Both the position numbers and the translations under genes were made by a program. From Alphaproteobacteria bacterium (lineage in GTDB: Bacteria > Pseudomonadota > Alphaproteobacteria > CALKHQ01): a stretch of DNA of 15,108 nt. The DNA lies in assembly GCA_041396705.1 (NCBI GenBank), contig JAWKYB010000031.1, forward strand, positions 1-15,108. Direction: 5' to 3'. Of this stretch, positions 1-6,968 are shown piece after piece (position 1 is the stretch's first letter; each line of letters begins with the position of its first letter). The notes beneath the pieces were generated by a model, which searched no databases, was not told where the DNA came from, and worked only from the letters and a program-made list of their open reading frames with translations.

Positions 1-1
1 G

Positions 2-112
2 GATGTGACCGTGGAGCGCACCGATCACATCCTTGCCGGCGCGCGCCGTTGCGCGTATCGGGTCTGGCCATGCGCCGCGACACCCGTCCCCGCCGACACC
101 CCGCCCCGCTGA
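2..112 (+). CDS. C-terminal end of a probable HTH transcriptional regulator (partial)
   Basis: The frame starting at base 2 is open from the window edge to a TGA at 110-112 and encodes 36 residues. It begins DVTVERTDHILAGARRCAYR and ends in a short Pro/Ala-rich tail. The pattern 'ER.(D/E)HIL.GARRCAYRV' resembles, from memory, the extreme C-terminus of ArsR/SufR-like helix-turn-helix regulators, where the Cys lies in a sensor or cluster-binding region. The other two forward frames are Arg/Pro-rich in the way of shadow frames, which supports this one as coding. Only the tail is visible, so the DNA-binding domain cannot be checked and the family call is tentative. The downstream phosphatase gene starts 37 bp later on the same strand, so the two may be co-transcribed. 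Confidence 0.5.
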   Translation, partial: DVTVERTDHILAGARRCAYRVWPCAATPVPADTPPR

Positions 113-149
113 GGCTTGCATTCCGCGCCCGCCGGGGCCGGGCCGGCCG

Positions 150-794
150 ATGAACCGGCCGTTGCCGCCGCCGGCCGGCGCCCCGCCGCTGTCCGCCCCG
201 GCCCGCCTCGCCGCGCGGGTGGTGGGCCGGCTGTTCAACTGGCACTGGATCGAGCCCGGCCTGGCCCGGGCGGCGCAGACCTATGGCTGGCAGACGCCGC
301 TGCTGCTGCGCCACCATGCCATCCGCTGCCTGGTCAACCTGCGCGGCGACAACACCGGTTCGCCCTGGTACGACAACGAGCGCCGCTCGGCCGAGGGGCT
401 CGGCGTGACCTATGTCGACGTCTCGCTGAGCTCCAAGCGGCTGCCGGCGCGCGAGCACCTGCTGCAGGCGCTGGACGCGGTGGTGCAGGCGCCGCGGCCG
501 ACCCTGATCAAATGCTCCGGCGGCGCCGACCGCACCGGCTTCGTCGCCGGGCTCTACCTGCTCGACAGGCACGGCCTGGGGGCGATGGCGCAGGCGCGCC
601 GCCAGCTGGCCTACTGGCCCTATCTGCACATTCCGAAGCCGCGGCAGCGCTGGATCCGCGCCTTCCTGGACTTCATCGTCGCCGACACGAACGGAAAGCC
701 GCTGCGCGACTGGCTGGCGAGCGACTACACCGCCGAACGGTTCGAGGCCTTCCTGGTCGCGCGCGGCCAGCACCGTTACTGGAAGCGCAACTGA
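150..794 (+). CDS. Tyrosine / dual-specificity phosphatase-like protein
   Basis: A 214-residue cytoplasmic protein of the CX5R phosphatase superfamily. The signature KCSGGADRTG places the catalytic Cys at C122 and the phosphate-binding Arg at R128, followed by Thr129 as in dual-specificity phosphatases. Upstream, YVDVSLSS (about residues 90-97) sits where the general-acid loop is expected. After the P-loop comes a helical region rich in aromatic residues (RRQLAYWPYLH). The family cleaves phosphate from phospho-Tyr/Ser/Thr or from other phosphate esters by a phosphocysteine intermediate; the substrate here is unknown. The residue before the catalytic Cys is Lys rather than the more usual His. 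I chose ATG 150 because the reading frame upstream (to TTG 33) is a Pro/Arg-rich stretch that overlaps the preceding gene's tail and shows no fold-like pattern. No strong Shine-Dalgarno is visible. Confidence 0.8.
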   Translation: MNRPLPPPAGAPPLSAPARLAARVVGRLFNWHWIEPGLARAAQTYGWQTPLLLRHHAIRCLVNLRGDNTGSPWYDNERRSAEGLGVTYVDVSLSSKRLPAREHLLQALDAVVQAPRPTLIKCSGGADRTGFVAGLYLLDRHGLGAMAQARRQLAYWPYLHIPKPRQRWIRAFLDFIVADTNGKPLRDWLASDYTAERFEAFLVARGQHRYWKRN

Positions 795-886
795 CCGTGC
801 CGCCCGGCGCGGGTCGCGCGGCCCGGCCACGCCGACACCGGCCGGCGCATTGCCAAACCGGCGCGCCGCCCCATGTACCGGTTCGG

Positions 887-900
887 GATTGGTCCCAATC
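887..900. promoter_or_regulatory. Perfect 14-bp palindrome, operator-like
   Basis: GATTGG-TC-CCAATC is a perfect 6-bp inverted repeat with a 2-bp centre. It ends 13 bp upstream of the TTGACA box at 914-919 and lies about 120 bp before the start of the amidotransferase gene. The half-site TTGG resembles, in outline, FCD-type GntR operators (TTGGTnnnACCAA-like), but no GntR gene is in the window. The position is suited to control of the downstream operon. The function is inferred. Confidence 0.4.
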
Positions 901-913
901 GGTCGATCACGCG

Positions 914-942
914 TTGACAGGCGCGCGGTCCGTTCCGACTAT
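914..942 (+). promoter_or_regulatory. Candidate sigma-70 promoter of the glutamate-synthase-like operon
   Basis: TTGACA at 914-919 is a perfect -35 consensus in a region that is otherwise very GC-rich. A weak -10 candidate GACTAT lies at 937-942 after a 17-bp spacer, in the most AT-rich stretch of the intergenic region (GACTATTTCG). This would give a leader of about 70 nt before ATG 1019. The -35 box is convincing; the -10 box is poor, so the exact start of transcription is uncertain. Confidence 0.45.
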
Positions 943-1018
943 TTCGTGTCGCATTGTGTGCTGCGGCAGCTGCGCGCCGAGGGCTGCGCGGCCGACCGCC
1001 GGAGAGCGAGACAACGCC

Positions 1019-1924
1019 ATGTGTGGAATCGCCGGAATCCTGCTGAAACACGACCGCACCGGCCGTTCGACCGGCCATGCGCTGATCGACATGCTGGACG
1101 GCTGCCAGCATCGCGGGCCGGACAGCACCGGCTATGCGCTGTACGGCGACAGCCATCCCAGCGAGATCAAGCTGCGCTTCTTCATCGGCGACGGCGACGA
1201 GGCGCGCGAGAATGTCGAGCGGATCAAGGCGAAGCTGGGCGAGTATCAGGCGACGATCGTCGAGGACGAGGTGGTCGGCAACAACTACCGCGCCGTGGTG
1301 CGGGTGACCGGCGACCTGCAGCGTTTCTCCTACGACATGGAGCACGCCGCCAAGGTGATCTCGCTGGGCGAGAGCCTCGAGATCGTCAAGGACGTCGGCG
1401 GCGCGCACGACGTCGACGAGCGCTATAACATCGACGGCTTCGGCGGCACCCATGGCCTGGGCCATGTGCGGCTGGCGACCGAGTCAGACGTCAAGCCGGA
1501 GGCGTCGCACCCGTTCTGGGCCACCGGCTTCGCCGACGTCGCCATCGTGCACAACGGCCAGATCACCAACTACTGGAAGATGCGCAGGCGGCTGGAACGC
1601 CGCGGCTTCCAGTTCACCACCGACAACGACAGCGAGCTGATCGCGGTCTACCTCGCCGACAAGATGGCGCAGGGCATATCGCTGCAGGACGCCTTGAAGA
1701 CCTCGATCGACGACCTCGACGGCACCTTCTCGTTCCTGGTCTCGACCAAGGACGAGATCGGCTATGCCAAGGACCGGCTGGCCGCCAAGCCGATGATCAT
1801 CTACGAGGACGACGACCTGATCGCGGTCGCCTCGGAGGAGGTCTCGCTGAACCGGCTGTTCCCCGGCCGGGCGCTCGACACCCGCGAACCACCGCCCGGG
1901 AGCTACGCCACGTGGTCACGATAG
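1019..1924 (+). CDS. Class II glutamine amidotransferase subunit (GlxB / MgsA type)
   Basis: A 301-residue Ntn-type glutaminase that should release ammonia from glutamine for a partner synthase. After removal of Met1, Cys2 (MCGIAGIL) is the N-terminal nucleophile. HRGPDSTGY (residues 31-39), GHVRLATES and HNGQITN (from H178) with TDNDSE supply the glutamine-binding and oxyanion features of class II amidotransferases. An extra alpha/beta segment (about residues 60-135) between the nucleophile region and GHVRLA matches the GlxB/MgsA branch rather than PurF, GlmS or AsnB. The length fits the free-standing GlxB/MgsA subunits of about 300 residues. ATG 1019 is chosen because it puts Cys at position 2; the reading frame upstream is non-coding in character. 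GGAGAGCGAGA (1001-1011) is the nearest purine-rich stretch. The stop overlaps the next gene by 13 bp, implying translational coupling. The real acceptor (2-oxoglutarate, methylamine/glutamate or another) is unknown. Confidence 0.88.
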   Translation: MCGIAGILLKHDRTGRSTGHALIDMLDGCQHRGPDSTGYALYGDSHPSEIKLRFFIGDGDEARENVERIKAKLGEYQATIVEDEVVGNNYRAVVRVTGDLQRFSYDMEHAAKVISLGESLEIVKDVGGAHDVDERYNIDGFGGTHGLGHVRLATESDVKPEASHPFWATGFADVAIVHNGQITNYWKMRRRLERRGFQFTTDNDSELIAVYLADKMAQGISLQDALKTSIDDLDGTFSFLVSTKDEIGYAKDRLAAKPMIIYEDDDLIAVASEEVSLNRLFPGRALDTREPPPGSYATWSR

Positions 1925-3870
1925 ATCTTGCCCGCACCCCGATCCGCGAGGCCAACGCGCGCATCCGCGCCGCCGGTGCCGCCGGCGAAGACGTGGAAGT
2001 GCTGAACCCGGACGCGCGGCACCATATCGGCGTCGGCCTGACCCACCCGATCACCGTGCGTGTGCGCGGCTCGGCCGGCTATTTCTGCGCCGGGCTGACC
2101 GACGGGCCGCGCTTTGTCATCGACAACAACGCCGGCTGGGCGGTCGGCGACAACATGTACACCGGCTCGGTGGTCGTCGGCGGCAATGCCGGCGCCATCC
2201 CCGGCGTCGCCATCCGCGGCGCCGAGATCGTGGTCAAGGGCAACATGGGCTCGCGCGCCGGCCAGGTGATGAAGGCGGGCACGCTGTGCTGCGTCGGCAA
2301 CGCCAACTTCATGGCCGGCTACATGATGTACGGCGGCCGCATCATCATCCTGGGCGACAGCGGCGAGCGCGTCGGCGAGGACATGTCCGCCGGCGAGATC
2401 TACGTTGCCGGCCGGGTGCAAGAGCTCGGCTCCGACGCCAGGCTGACCGACATCTCCGAGGACGACAAGGATTCGGTCCGCGCCTTTCTCGACAAGTACG
2501 AGATCAAGTTCGGCGGCGAGCTGCACAAGATCGTCAACGCCGGCACCAAGCTGCGCTACGCCACGTCCGAGACGCCGGTGCGCTCGATCCCGTTCTTCAC
2601 CTTCTCCGGCACCTCCGACTACTGGAACAAGAAGGTGCAGGAGGACGTCTACATCAAGTCGCAGATCGGCCGTTACCGGGTGCGCGGCTATGGCGGCGCC
2701 CGGCCGGTACCGCATTTCGGCGACCTGGCGTTCAAGGCCGACCTGTCGCGGCTCGACACCGTGGCCGATCCGGTCGCGCAGGTGGCGATGGCAACCGAGA
2801 TCGGCGGCCTCAACGGCGCCAAGCCGCTGAAGCTGTCGATGCCGCTGATGATCGCGCCGATGAGCTACGGCGCGCTCAGCCGCTCGGCCAAGCAGGCGAT
2901 CGCGATCGCGTCCGGCCTGTCCGGCATCGCCGAGAACACCGGCGAGGGCGGCATGTCCGACGCCCAGCGCGATGCGGCCAAGCAGCTGATCTTCCAGATG
3001 CTGGGCGGCCGGCTGGGCTGGAACATCCACGACATGAATCGGGCCGACGGGCTGGAGATCTACATCTCGCAGGGCGCCAAGCCGGGCTTCGGCGGCCAGC
3101 TGATGGCGAAGAAGGTGACGCCGGAACTGGCGCGCATCCGCGGCATCCCGGCCGGCATCGACCTGCGCTCGCCGTCGCGCCACCCGGACATCCTCGGCGC
3201 CGACGACCTGGTCATCAAGATCGAGGAGCTGCGCGAGGCCACCGGCTATCGCCTGCCGGTCAGCGTCAAGCTGGGCGCCGGGCGCGTGCGCGACGACATC
3301 AAGATCGCCGCCAAGGACGGCTTCGACTTCGTCGAACTGGACGGCATGCAGGGCTCGACCGGCGCCGGCGGCGCCGAGGTGATGGAGCATGTCGGCGTGC
3401 CGACGCTGGCCGCGATCACCGAGGCGATCCGCGCGCTGAACGAGATCGGCCGGCGCCAGGACATCGAGATCGTGCTGATGGGCGGCGTGCGCGACGGGGT
3501 CGACGTGGTCAAGGCGCTGTGCCTGGGCGCCGACGCGGCCGCGATGGGCACGGCGGCGATCATCGCCGGCGGCTGCATCGCCTGCATGCAATGCCATGTC
3601 GGCCAGTGCGTCACCGGCATCGCCACCCAGGATCCGGAGCACGAGGGCCGCTACAAGCCGGCGCTGCAGGCACAGCACATCCACAGCTTCCTGGAAAGCG
3701 TGCGCTGGCAGATCGCGGCCGTCACCCTGGCGCTCGGCTACGACACCACCAAGGCGCTCCGCCGCGACGACCTGGTCGCGCTGACGCCGGAGGCGGCCAG
3801 GATGACCGGGCTGCCCTACGAGCCATCCTATCGCGAGCGCGCCGCGGCGCTTGCCAGCCTGGTGGCGTGA
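1912..3870 (+). CDS. Fused GXGXG-domain / FMN-dependent glutamate synthase-like subunit (GlxC-GlxD / MgsB-MgsC fusion)
   Basis: A 652-residue protein made of two parts that are separate genes in the classic glx and mgs clusters. Residues about 1-225 form a GXGXG beta-helix domain (GGNAGAIPGVAIRGAEIVVK, later GGRIIILGDSGERVGEDMSAG). Residues about 230-652 form the FMN-binding glutamate synthase barrel: PLMIAPMSYGALS, GEGG, GAKPGFGGQL, DGMQGSTGAGG and GGVRDGVDVVKALCLGADA. The 3Fe-4S ligands are intact: C555, C561 and C566 have the family's C-x5-C-x4-C spacing within GCIACMQCHVGQC, and an additional C558 lies between them. In this family, ammonia from the amidotransferase adds to an oxo-acid and FMN/Fe-S electrons reduce the imine. 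The domain order GXGXG-then-barrel is the reverse of GltB. GTG 1912 is chosen: GGGAG at 1898-1902 lies 9 bp upstream, and it overlaps the amidotransferase stop. The product could be glutamate, N-methylglutamate or a related amino acid. Confidence 0.87.
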   Translation: MVTIDLARTPIREANARIRAAGAAGEDVEVLNPDARHHIGVGLTHPITVRVRGSAGYFCAGLTDGPRFVIDNNAGWAVGDNMYTGSVVVGGNAGAIPGVAIRGAEIVVKGNMGSRAGQVMKAGTLCCVGNANFMAGYMMYGGRIIILGDSGERVGEDMSAGEIYVAGRVQELGSDARLTDISEDDKDSVRAFLDKYEIKFGGELHKIVNAGTKLRYATSETPVRSIPFFTFSGTSDYWNKKVQEDVYIKSQIGRYRVRGYGGARPVPHFGDLAFKADLSRLDTVADPVAQVAMATEIGGLNGAKPLKLSMPLMIAPMSYGALSRSAKQAIAIASGLSGIAENTGEGGMSDAQRDAAKQLIFQMLGGRLGWNIHDMNRADGLEIYISQGAKPGFGGQLMAKKVTPELARIRGIPAGIDLRSPSRHPDILGADDLVIKIEELREATGYRLPVSVKLGAGRVRDDIKIAAKDGFDFVELDGMQGSTGAGGAEVMEHVGVPTLAAITEAIRALNEIGRRQDIEIVLMGGVRDGVDVVKALCLGADAAAMGTAAIIAGGCIACMQCHVGQCVTGIATQDPEHEGRYKPALQAQHIHSFLESVRWQIAAVTLALGYDTTKALRRDDLVALTPEAARMTGLPYEPSYRERAAALASLVA

Positions 3871-3874
3871 CGCC

Positions 3875-6409
3875 ATGAGCATCCATCGCGACGCCCACGG
3901 CGCCCTGGGCGGAAACCTGCTGTCGGAACTGCCGGACGACACCGGCGACATGCATTTCGCGCCGGCGCCGTGCCAGGTCGCCTGTCCGGTCGGCACCGAC
4001 GCCCCGTCCTACATCGCCTATATCTGGGAAGGCCGCGTCGCCGAGGCGTTCGAGGCGATCACCGCCACCAACCCGTTCAGCTCGATCTGCGGCCGGGTCT
4101 GCGATGCGCCCTGCGAGCCGGCCTGCCGGCGCACCGCCAGCGACGGGCCGCTGCAGATCCGCAATCTCAAGCGGTTCATCATGGACCGCGCCGGCCACGA
4201 CTTCGACCCCGCCTCGGTGCCGGTGACCCGCACCGAGACGGTCGGCATTGTCGGCGCCGGCCCGGCCGGCCTGACCGCCGCCAGCGAGCTGTGCTCCGCC
4301 GGCTTCAAGGTCGACGTCTACGAGATGACCGACCGGCCGGGCGGCATGATGGTCTGGGGCATCCCGGCCTTCCGCCTGCCGCAGGGGATCATCGAGCAGG
4401 ATCTCGCGCGGTTGCAGAAGCGCTGCCCGGGCCTGACCATCCACCTCAACACCGCGCTCGGCCACGGCGTGACCCTGGAGCAGCTGAAGCAGCGCCACGA
4501 TGCCGTGCTGCTGACCATCGGCTCGTGGTGGGGCAAGCGGATGGGCGTGCCGGGCGACGACGACGCCGCGGTGGTCGACGGCGTCGAGTTCCTGCGCCGG
4601 GTCAATGCCGGAGAGCGGCCGGCGATGCCGGAGACCGTCGTGGTCATCGGCGGCGGCGACGTGGCGATGGATGCCTGCCGCGCCGCGCTGCGCCTGCCCG
4701 GCTGCAAGTCGGTGAAGGTGGTCTACCGCCGCGGCGCCGACGAGATCCCGGCGCGCAGGATCGAGCTCGAGGGCGCGGTCAAGGAAGGCATCGAGTTCGT
4801 CTACAACACGCGCCAGACCGCCGTGCGCCGCGACGGCGACGACCTGATCCTCGCCTGCGTCAGGACCGCGCCCGGCGCGGCGGACCGCGATGGCCGCCAC
4901 CGGCCGGTCGACATCGCCGGCTCCGAGCACGAGATCCGCTGCGGCCTGGTCATCGCTGCCATCGGCCAGTATGCCGCCAGCGACGAACTCGACGCCCGCG
5001 GCCTGATGGCCGGCGATCGGGTCCGCGCCCGCTTCGACGGCATGGCGACCGACGACCCACAGGTGTTCGCCGCGGGCGACGGCGCCTTCGGCGGCTCTAC
5101 CATCGTCATGGCGATGAGCCACGGGCAGCGCGCCGCCTACTACATCAAGGCCTATCTCGACGGCGACGCCAGCCCGGCGCCCTATCGCACGCCCTATCGG
5201 ACGCGTCGGGTCGCGGTCGCGCAGGACCTGAAGTGGGAGCTGCTGGGCGTCCATCACCCCGACTTCCACGGTGTCGGTGCCCGGCCCGCCGAGTTCCCGG
5301 AGATCGAGTCGACCTATGGCTGGGAAGAGGCCAAGGCGGAAGCGGCGCGCTGCTATCGCTGCGACGCCGAGACCGGCTCGGCCGACTATTCCGTGCGCAA
5401 CCGCGAGGACATCTTTGCGATGGCGCGGCTGGCCGGCGAGGACCACCGGGGCCAGGCATCGATGCTGCGCCGGCGCCTGGCACCGCGCGAGAACCCGTTC
5501 CCCGAGCATCGGCCCGGCGCGCTCGACGACCTGGTGTTCCTGCCGGCCAACCTGTCGCGGCTGGTGATCGATCCCTATCGCGAGGCCTGCCGGGTATCCA
5601 CCGACCTCGGCGACGGCCGCATGACGCTGTCGAACCCGTTCTTCGTGACCGGATTCGACGACGCGCCCCCCGGCGTGCGCCGCGGCGTCGGCGACGGTCT
5701 GCGCGCCGCCGACTGCGGCTATGTCGGCATACGGCCGCTCGGCGACGGCATTCCCTGGCTGCAGCTGGTCAAGCCGGGCCAGCTTCCGCCCAGCGCCGAT
5801 GCCGCCGGGCTGATCCATGTCGCCGGCCACGGCTTCGCGCCGCCGTCCGATGCGCGCAGACTGCACGACGACCAGTTGCTCGGCCTCGCCGTGTCGACCC
5901 GCGAGGCGCTGGAAAAGGCGATTCCCTTCGCGCTCGACGCCGGCTTCGACCTGCTGCTTCTCGACGCCACCCATGCGCTCGGCGCGCCGTGGGCCGAACT
6001 GACCGGCGGCTTCGATCTCGGCATGATCCGCGACGCCATCGCCATCCTGCGCCGGCTGAACCGCGAGGAGGAGATCGATCTGGTGTATTTCGGCGGCGTG
6101 CGCTCCGGCACCGACGCGGCCAAGATCATCGCGCTGGGCGGCAAGGCGGTCGTGCTCGGTGCGCCCGCGGCGCTGGCCGTCGGCGGCGAGATCACCGAGA
6201 GCCACGGCATGCGCTTCGCGCCCGACCTCAAGGACGAGGAGCGGGCGCGCGGGCTGGCCAACATCATCAAGGCCAGCATCGCCGAGGCCTCGATGATGGC
6301 GCGCTGCACCGGCAAGACCAATCTGCAGAACCTGGAGCCGGAGGACCTGCGCGCGCTGACGCTGGCCACCGCCGCCGCCACCGGAATCGGCCTCGCCGGC
6401 ACGCGCTGA
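3875..6409 (+). CDS. GltD-like FAD/NAD(P)H oxidoreductase fused to a degenerate glutamate synthase-like barrel
   Basis: An 844-residue protein, much longer than GltD (about 450-490). Residues 1-110 resemble the N-terminal Fe-S domain of GltD and dihydropyrimidine dehydrogenase, with Cys at 33, 37, 72, 76, 80 and 84. VGIVGAGPAGL (GxGxxG at 127-132) binds FAD, GGGDVAMD (from 259) binds NAD(P)H, and AAGDGAFGGSTIVMAM is the second FAD motif. A linker contains CYRCDAET (C493, C496). Residues about 540-844 align by pattern with the glutamate synthase barrel (NPFFVTGFDD, KPGQLPP, FGGVRSGTDAAKIIALGG) but lack its 3Fe-4S cysteines. It probably passes NAD(P)H electrons to the FMN subunit. ATG 3875 is 4 bp after the previous stop. 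The start is supported only by a weak GGTGG upstream; TTG 3851 would overlap the previous gene. The role of the second barrel is unknown; it may be structural or an inactive dimer partner of the upstream subunit. Confidence 0.85.
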   Translation: MSIHRDAHGALGGNLLSELPDDTGDMHFAPAPCQVACPVGTDAPSYIAYIWEGRVAEAFEAITATNPFSSICGRVCDAPCEPACRRTASDGPLQIRNLKRFIMDRAGHDFDPASVPVTRTETVGIVGAGPAGLTAASELCSAGFKVDVYEMTDRPGGMMVWGIPAFRLPQGIIEQDLARLQKRCPGLTIHLNTALGHGVTLEQLKQRHDAVLLTIGSWWGKRMGVPGDDDAAVVDGVEFLRRVNAGERPAMPETVVVIGGGDVAMDACRAALRLPGCKSVKVVYRRGADEIPARRIELEGAVKEGIEFVYNTRQTAVRRDGDDLILACVRTAPGAADRDGRHRPVDIAGSEHEIRCGLVIAAIGQYAASDELDARGLMAGDRVRARFDGMATDDPQVFAAGDGAFGGSTIVMAMSHGQRAAYYIKAYLDGDASPAPYRTPYRTRRVAVAQDLKWELLGVHHPDFHGVGARPAEFPEIESTYGWEEAKAEAARCYRCDAETGSADYSVRNREDIFAMARLAGEDHRGQASMLRRRLAPRENPFPEHRPGALDDLVFLPANLSRLVIDPYREACRVSTDLGDGRMTLSNPFFVTGFDDAPPGVRRGVGDGLRAADCGYVGIRPLGDGIPWLQLVKPGQLPPSADAAGLIHVAGHGFAPPSDARRLHDDQLLGLAVSTREALEKAIPFALDAGFDLLLLDATHALGAPWAELTGGFDLGMIRDAIAILRRLNREEEIDLVYFGGVRSGTDAAKIIALGGKAVVLGAPAALAVGGEITESHGMRFAPDLKDEERARGLANIIKASIAEASMMARCTGKTNLQNLEPEDLRALTLATAAATGIGLAGTR

Positions 6410-6441
6410 GCCGCGTCCGCCTGCCGACGGGCACTTGCCGC

Positions 6442-6447
6442 GGAGGG
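6442..6447 (+). promoter_or_regulatory. Ribosome binding site that fixes a GTG start
   Basis: GGAGGG lies 5 bp upstream of GTG 6453. It decides for this start over the upstream TTG at 6435, which would place the site inside the coding region. Confidence 0.7.
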
Positions 6448-6452
6448 CCGCC

Positions 6453-6875
6453 GTGAGCGACCTGAAGACCCGTCCGACCGGCGCCGATGTCGACGCTTTC
6501 CTTGCCGGCGTCGCACCGGCGCGCCGGCGCGACGATGCCTTGCTGCTGCTCGCACTCATGCGCCGCGCCACCGGGCTTGCGCCGGCGATGTGGGGGCCGG
6601 GTATCGTCGGCTTCGGCCGCTATCACTACCGCTACGCCAGCGGCCGCGAGGGCGACTGGTTCTTGACGGGTTTCGCCCCGCGCAAGCAAAATCTGGTGGT
6701 CTACATCATGTCGGGATTCGCGCCATTCGCCGACCTGCTTGCGCAACTGGGCAGGCACCGGACCGGCAGCAGCTGCCTCTATCTGAATGGCCTCGCCGCC
6801 GTCGACCTTGCGGTGCTCGAGCGCATGGTCGCCGAATCGGTGGCCGCGATGCGCGAACGCTATCCCGCTGCCTGA
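6453..6875 (+). CDS. DUF1801 (YdhG-like) domain protein
   Basis: A 140-residue soluble protein. The order of elements fits the DUF1801/YdhG fold family: an N-terminal helix pair (DVDAFLAGVAP, then RRRDDALLLLALM), the MWGPGIVGFGRYHYRY strand with conserved Trp-Gly and Gly-x-Tyr, a WFLTGFAPRKQNLVVYIM strand pair, and a C-terminal SSCLYLNGLAAVDLAVLERM helix region. Members are small and of unknown biochemical function; some distant relatives (CyaY/YjbR-like) are discussed as DNA- or metal-linked, but nothing here shows that. GTG is the start, given the GGAGGG at 6442-6447. It lies 43 bp after the oxidoreductase gene on the same strand and may be read through from that operon, yet nothing ties it to glutamate metabolism. 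Confidence 0.78.
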   Translation: MSDLKTRPTGADVDAFLAGVAPARRRDDALLLLALMRRATGLAPAMWGPGIVGFGRYHYRYASGREGDWFLTGFAPRKQNLVVYIMSGFAPFADLLAQLGRHRTGSSCLYLNGLAAVDLAVLERMVAESVAAMRERYPAA

Positions 6876-6911
6876 CCCCACCGCCGGCCGGAGCGCCCCG
6901 GCGAACGTTTC

Positions 6912-6939
6912 TTGCGTTGGCCGGCGCAGCACCTATGAT
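6912..6939 (+). promoter_or_regulatory. Sigma-70-type promoter of the PagL-like gene
   Basis: TTGCGT (6912-6917) and TATGAT (6934-6939) are separated by 16 bp. The -10 hexamer differs from consensus at one base and stands out in a GC-rich region. Transcription would begin near 6946, leaving a short leader of about 23 nt that contains the strong GGGGAGG ribosome site. Confidence 0.55.
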
Positions 6940-6953
6940 CGCCGGCACCAGCA

Positions 6954-6960
6954 GGGGAGG
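6954..6960 (+). promoter_or_regulatory. Strong ribosome binding site for a GTG start
   Basis: GGGGAGG ends 8 bp before GTG 6969 and selects it as the start of the PagL-like gene. No ATG is available close by in that frame. Confidence 0.7.
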
Positions 6961-6968
6961 CGTCCATC

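Noticed and set aside
1..32. 8-bp perfect inverted repeat GGATGTGA ... TCACATCC with a 16-bp loop, possible terminator or operator
   Set aside because: It lies within the coding tail of the upstream gene, has no T-run after it, and its spacing does not fit CRP/FNR-type sites.
859..868. Palindrome CGGCGCGCCG in the intergenic region
   Set aside because: A GC-only palindrome of this length is expected by chance in DNA of this composition and has no positional support.
116..1018. Extended N-terminus for the amidotransferase reaching back over the phosphatase gene
   Set aside because: The catalytic Cys must be residue 2 after the start Met, which fixes the start at 1019; the extension is Ala/Arg shadow sequence.
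1903..6571. Two long minus-strand open frames (697 and 949 codons) opposite the glutamate-synthase-like genes
   Set aside because: They are rich in Arg, Ala, His and Asp without domain patterns, and oppose genes with clear motifs. Long antisense frames are common in DNA of this GC content.
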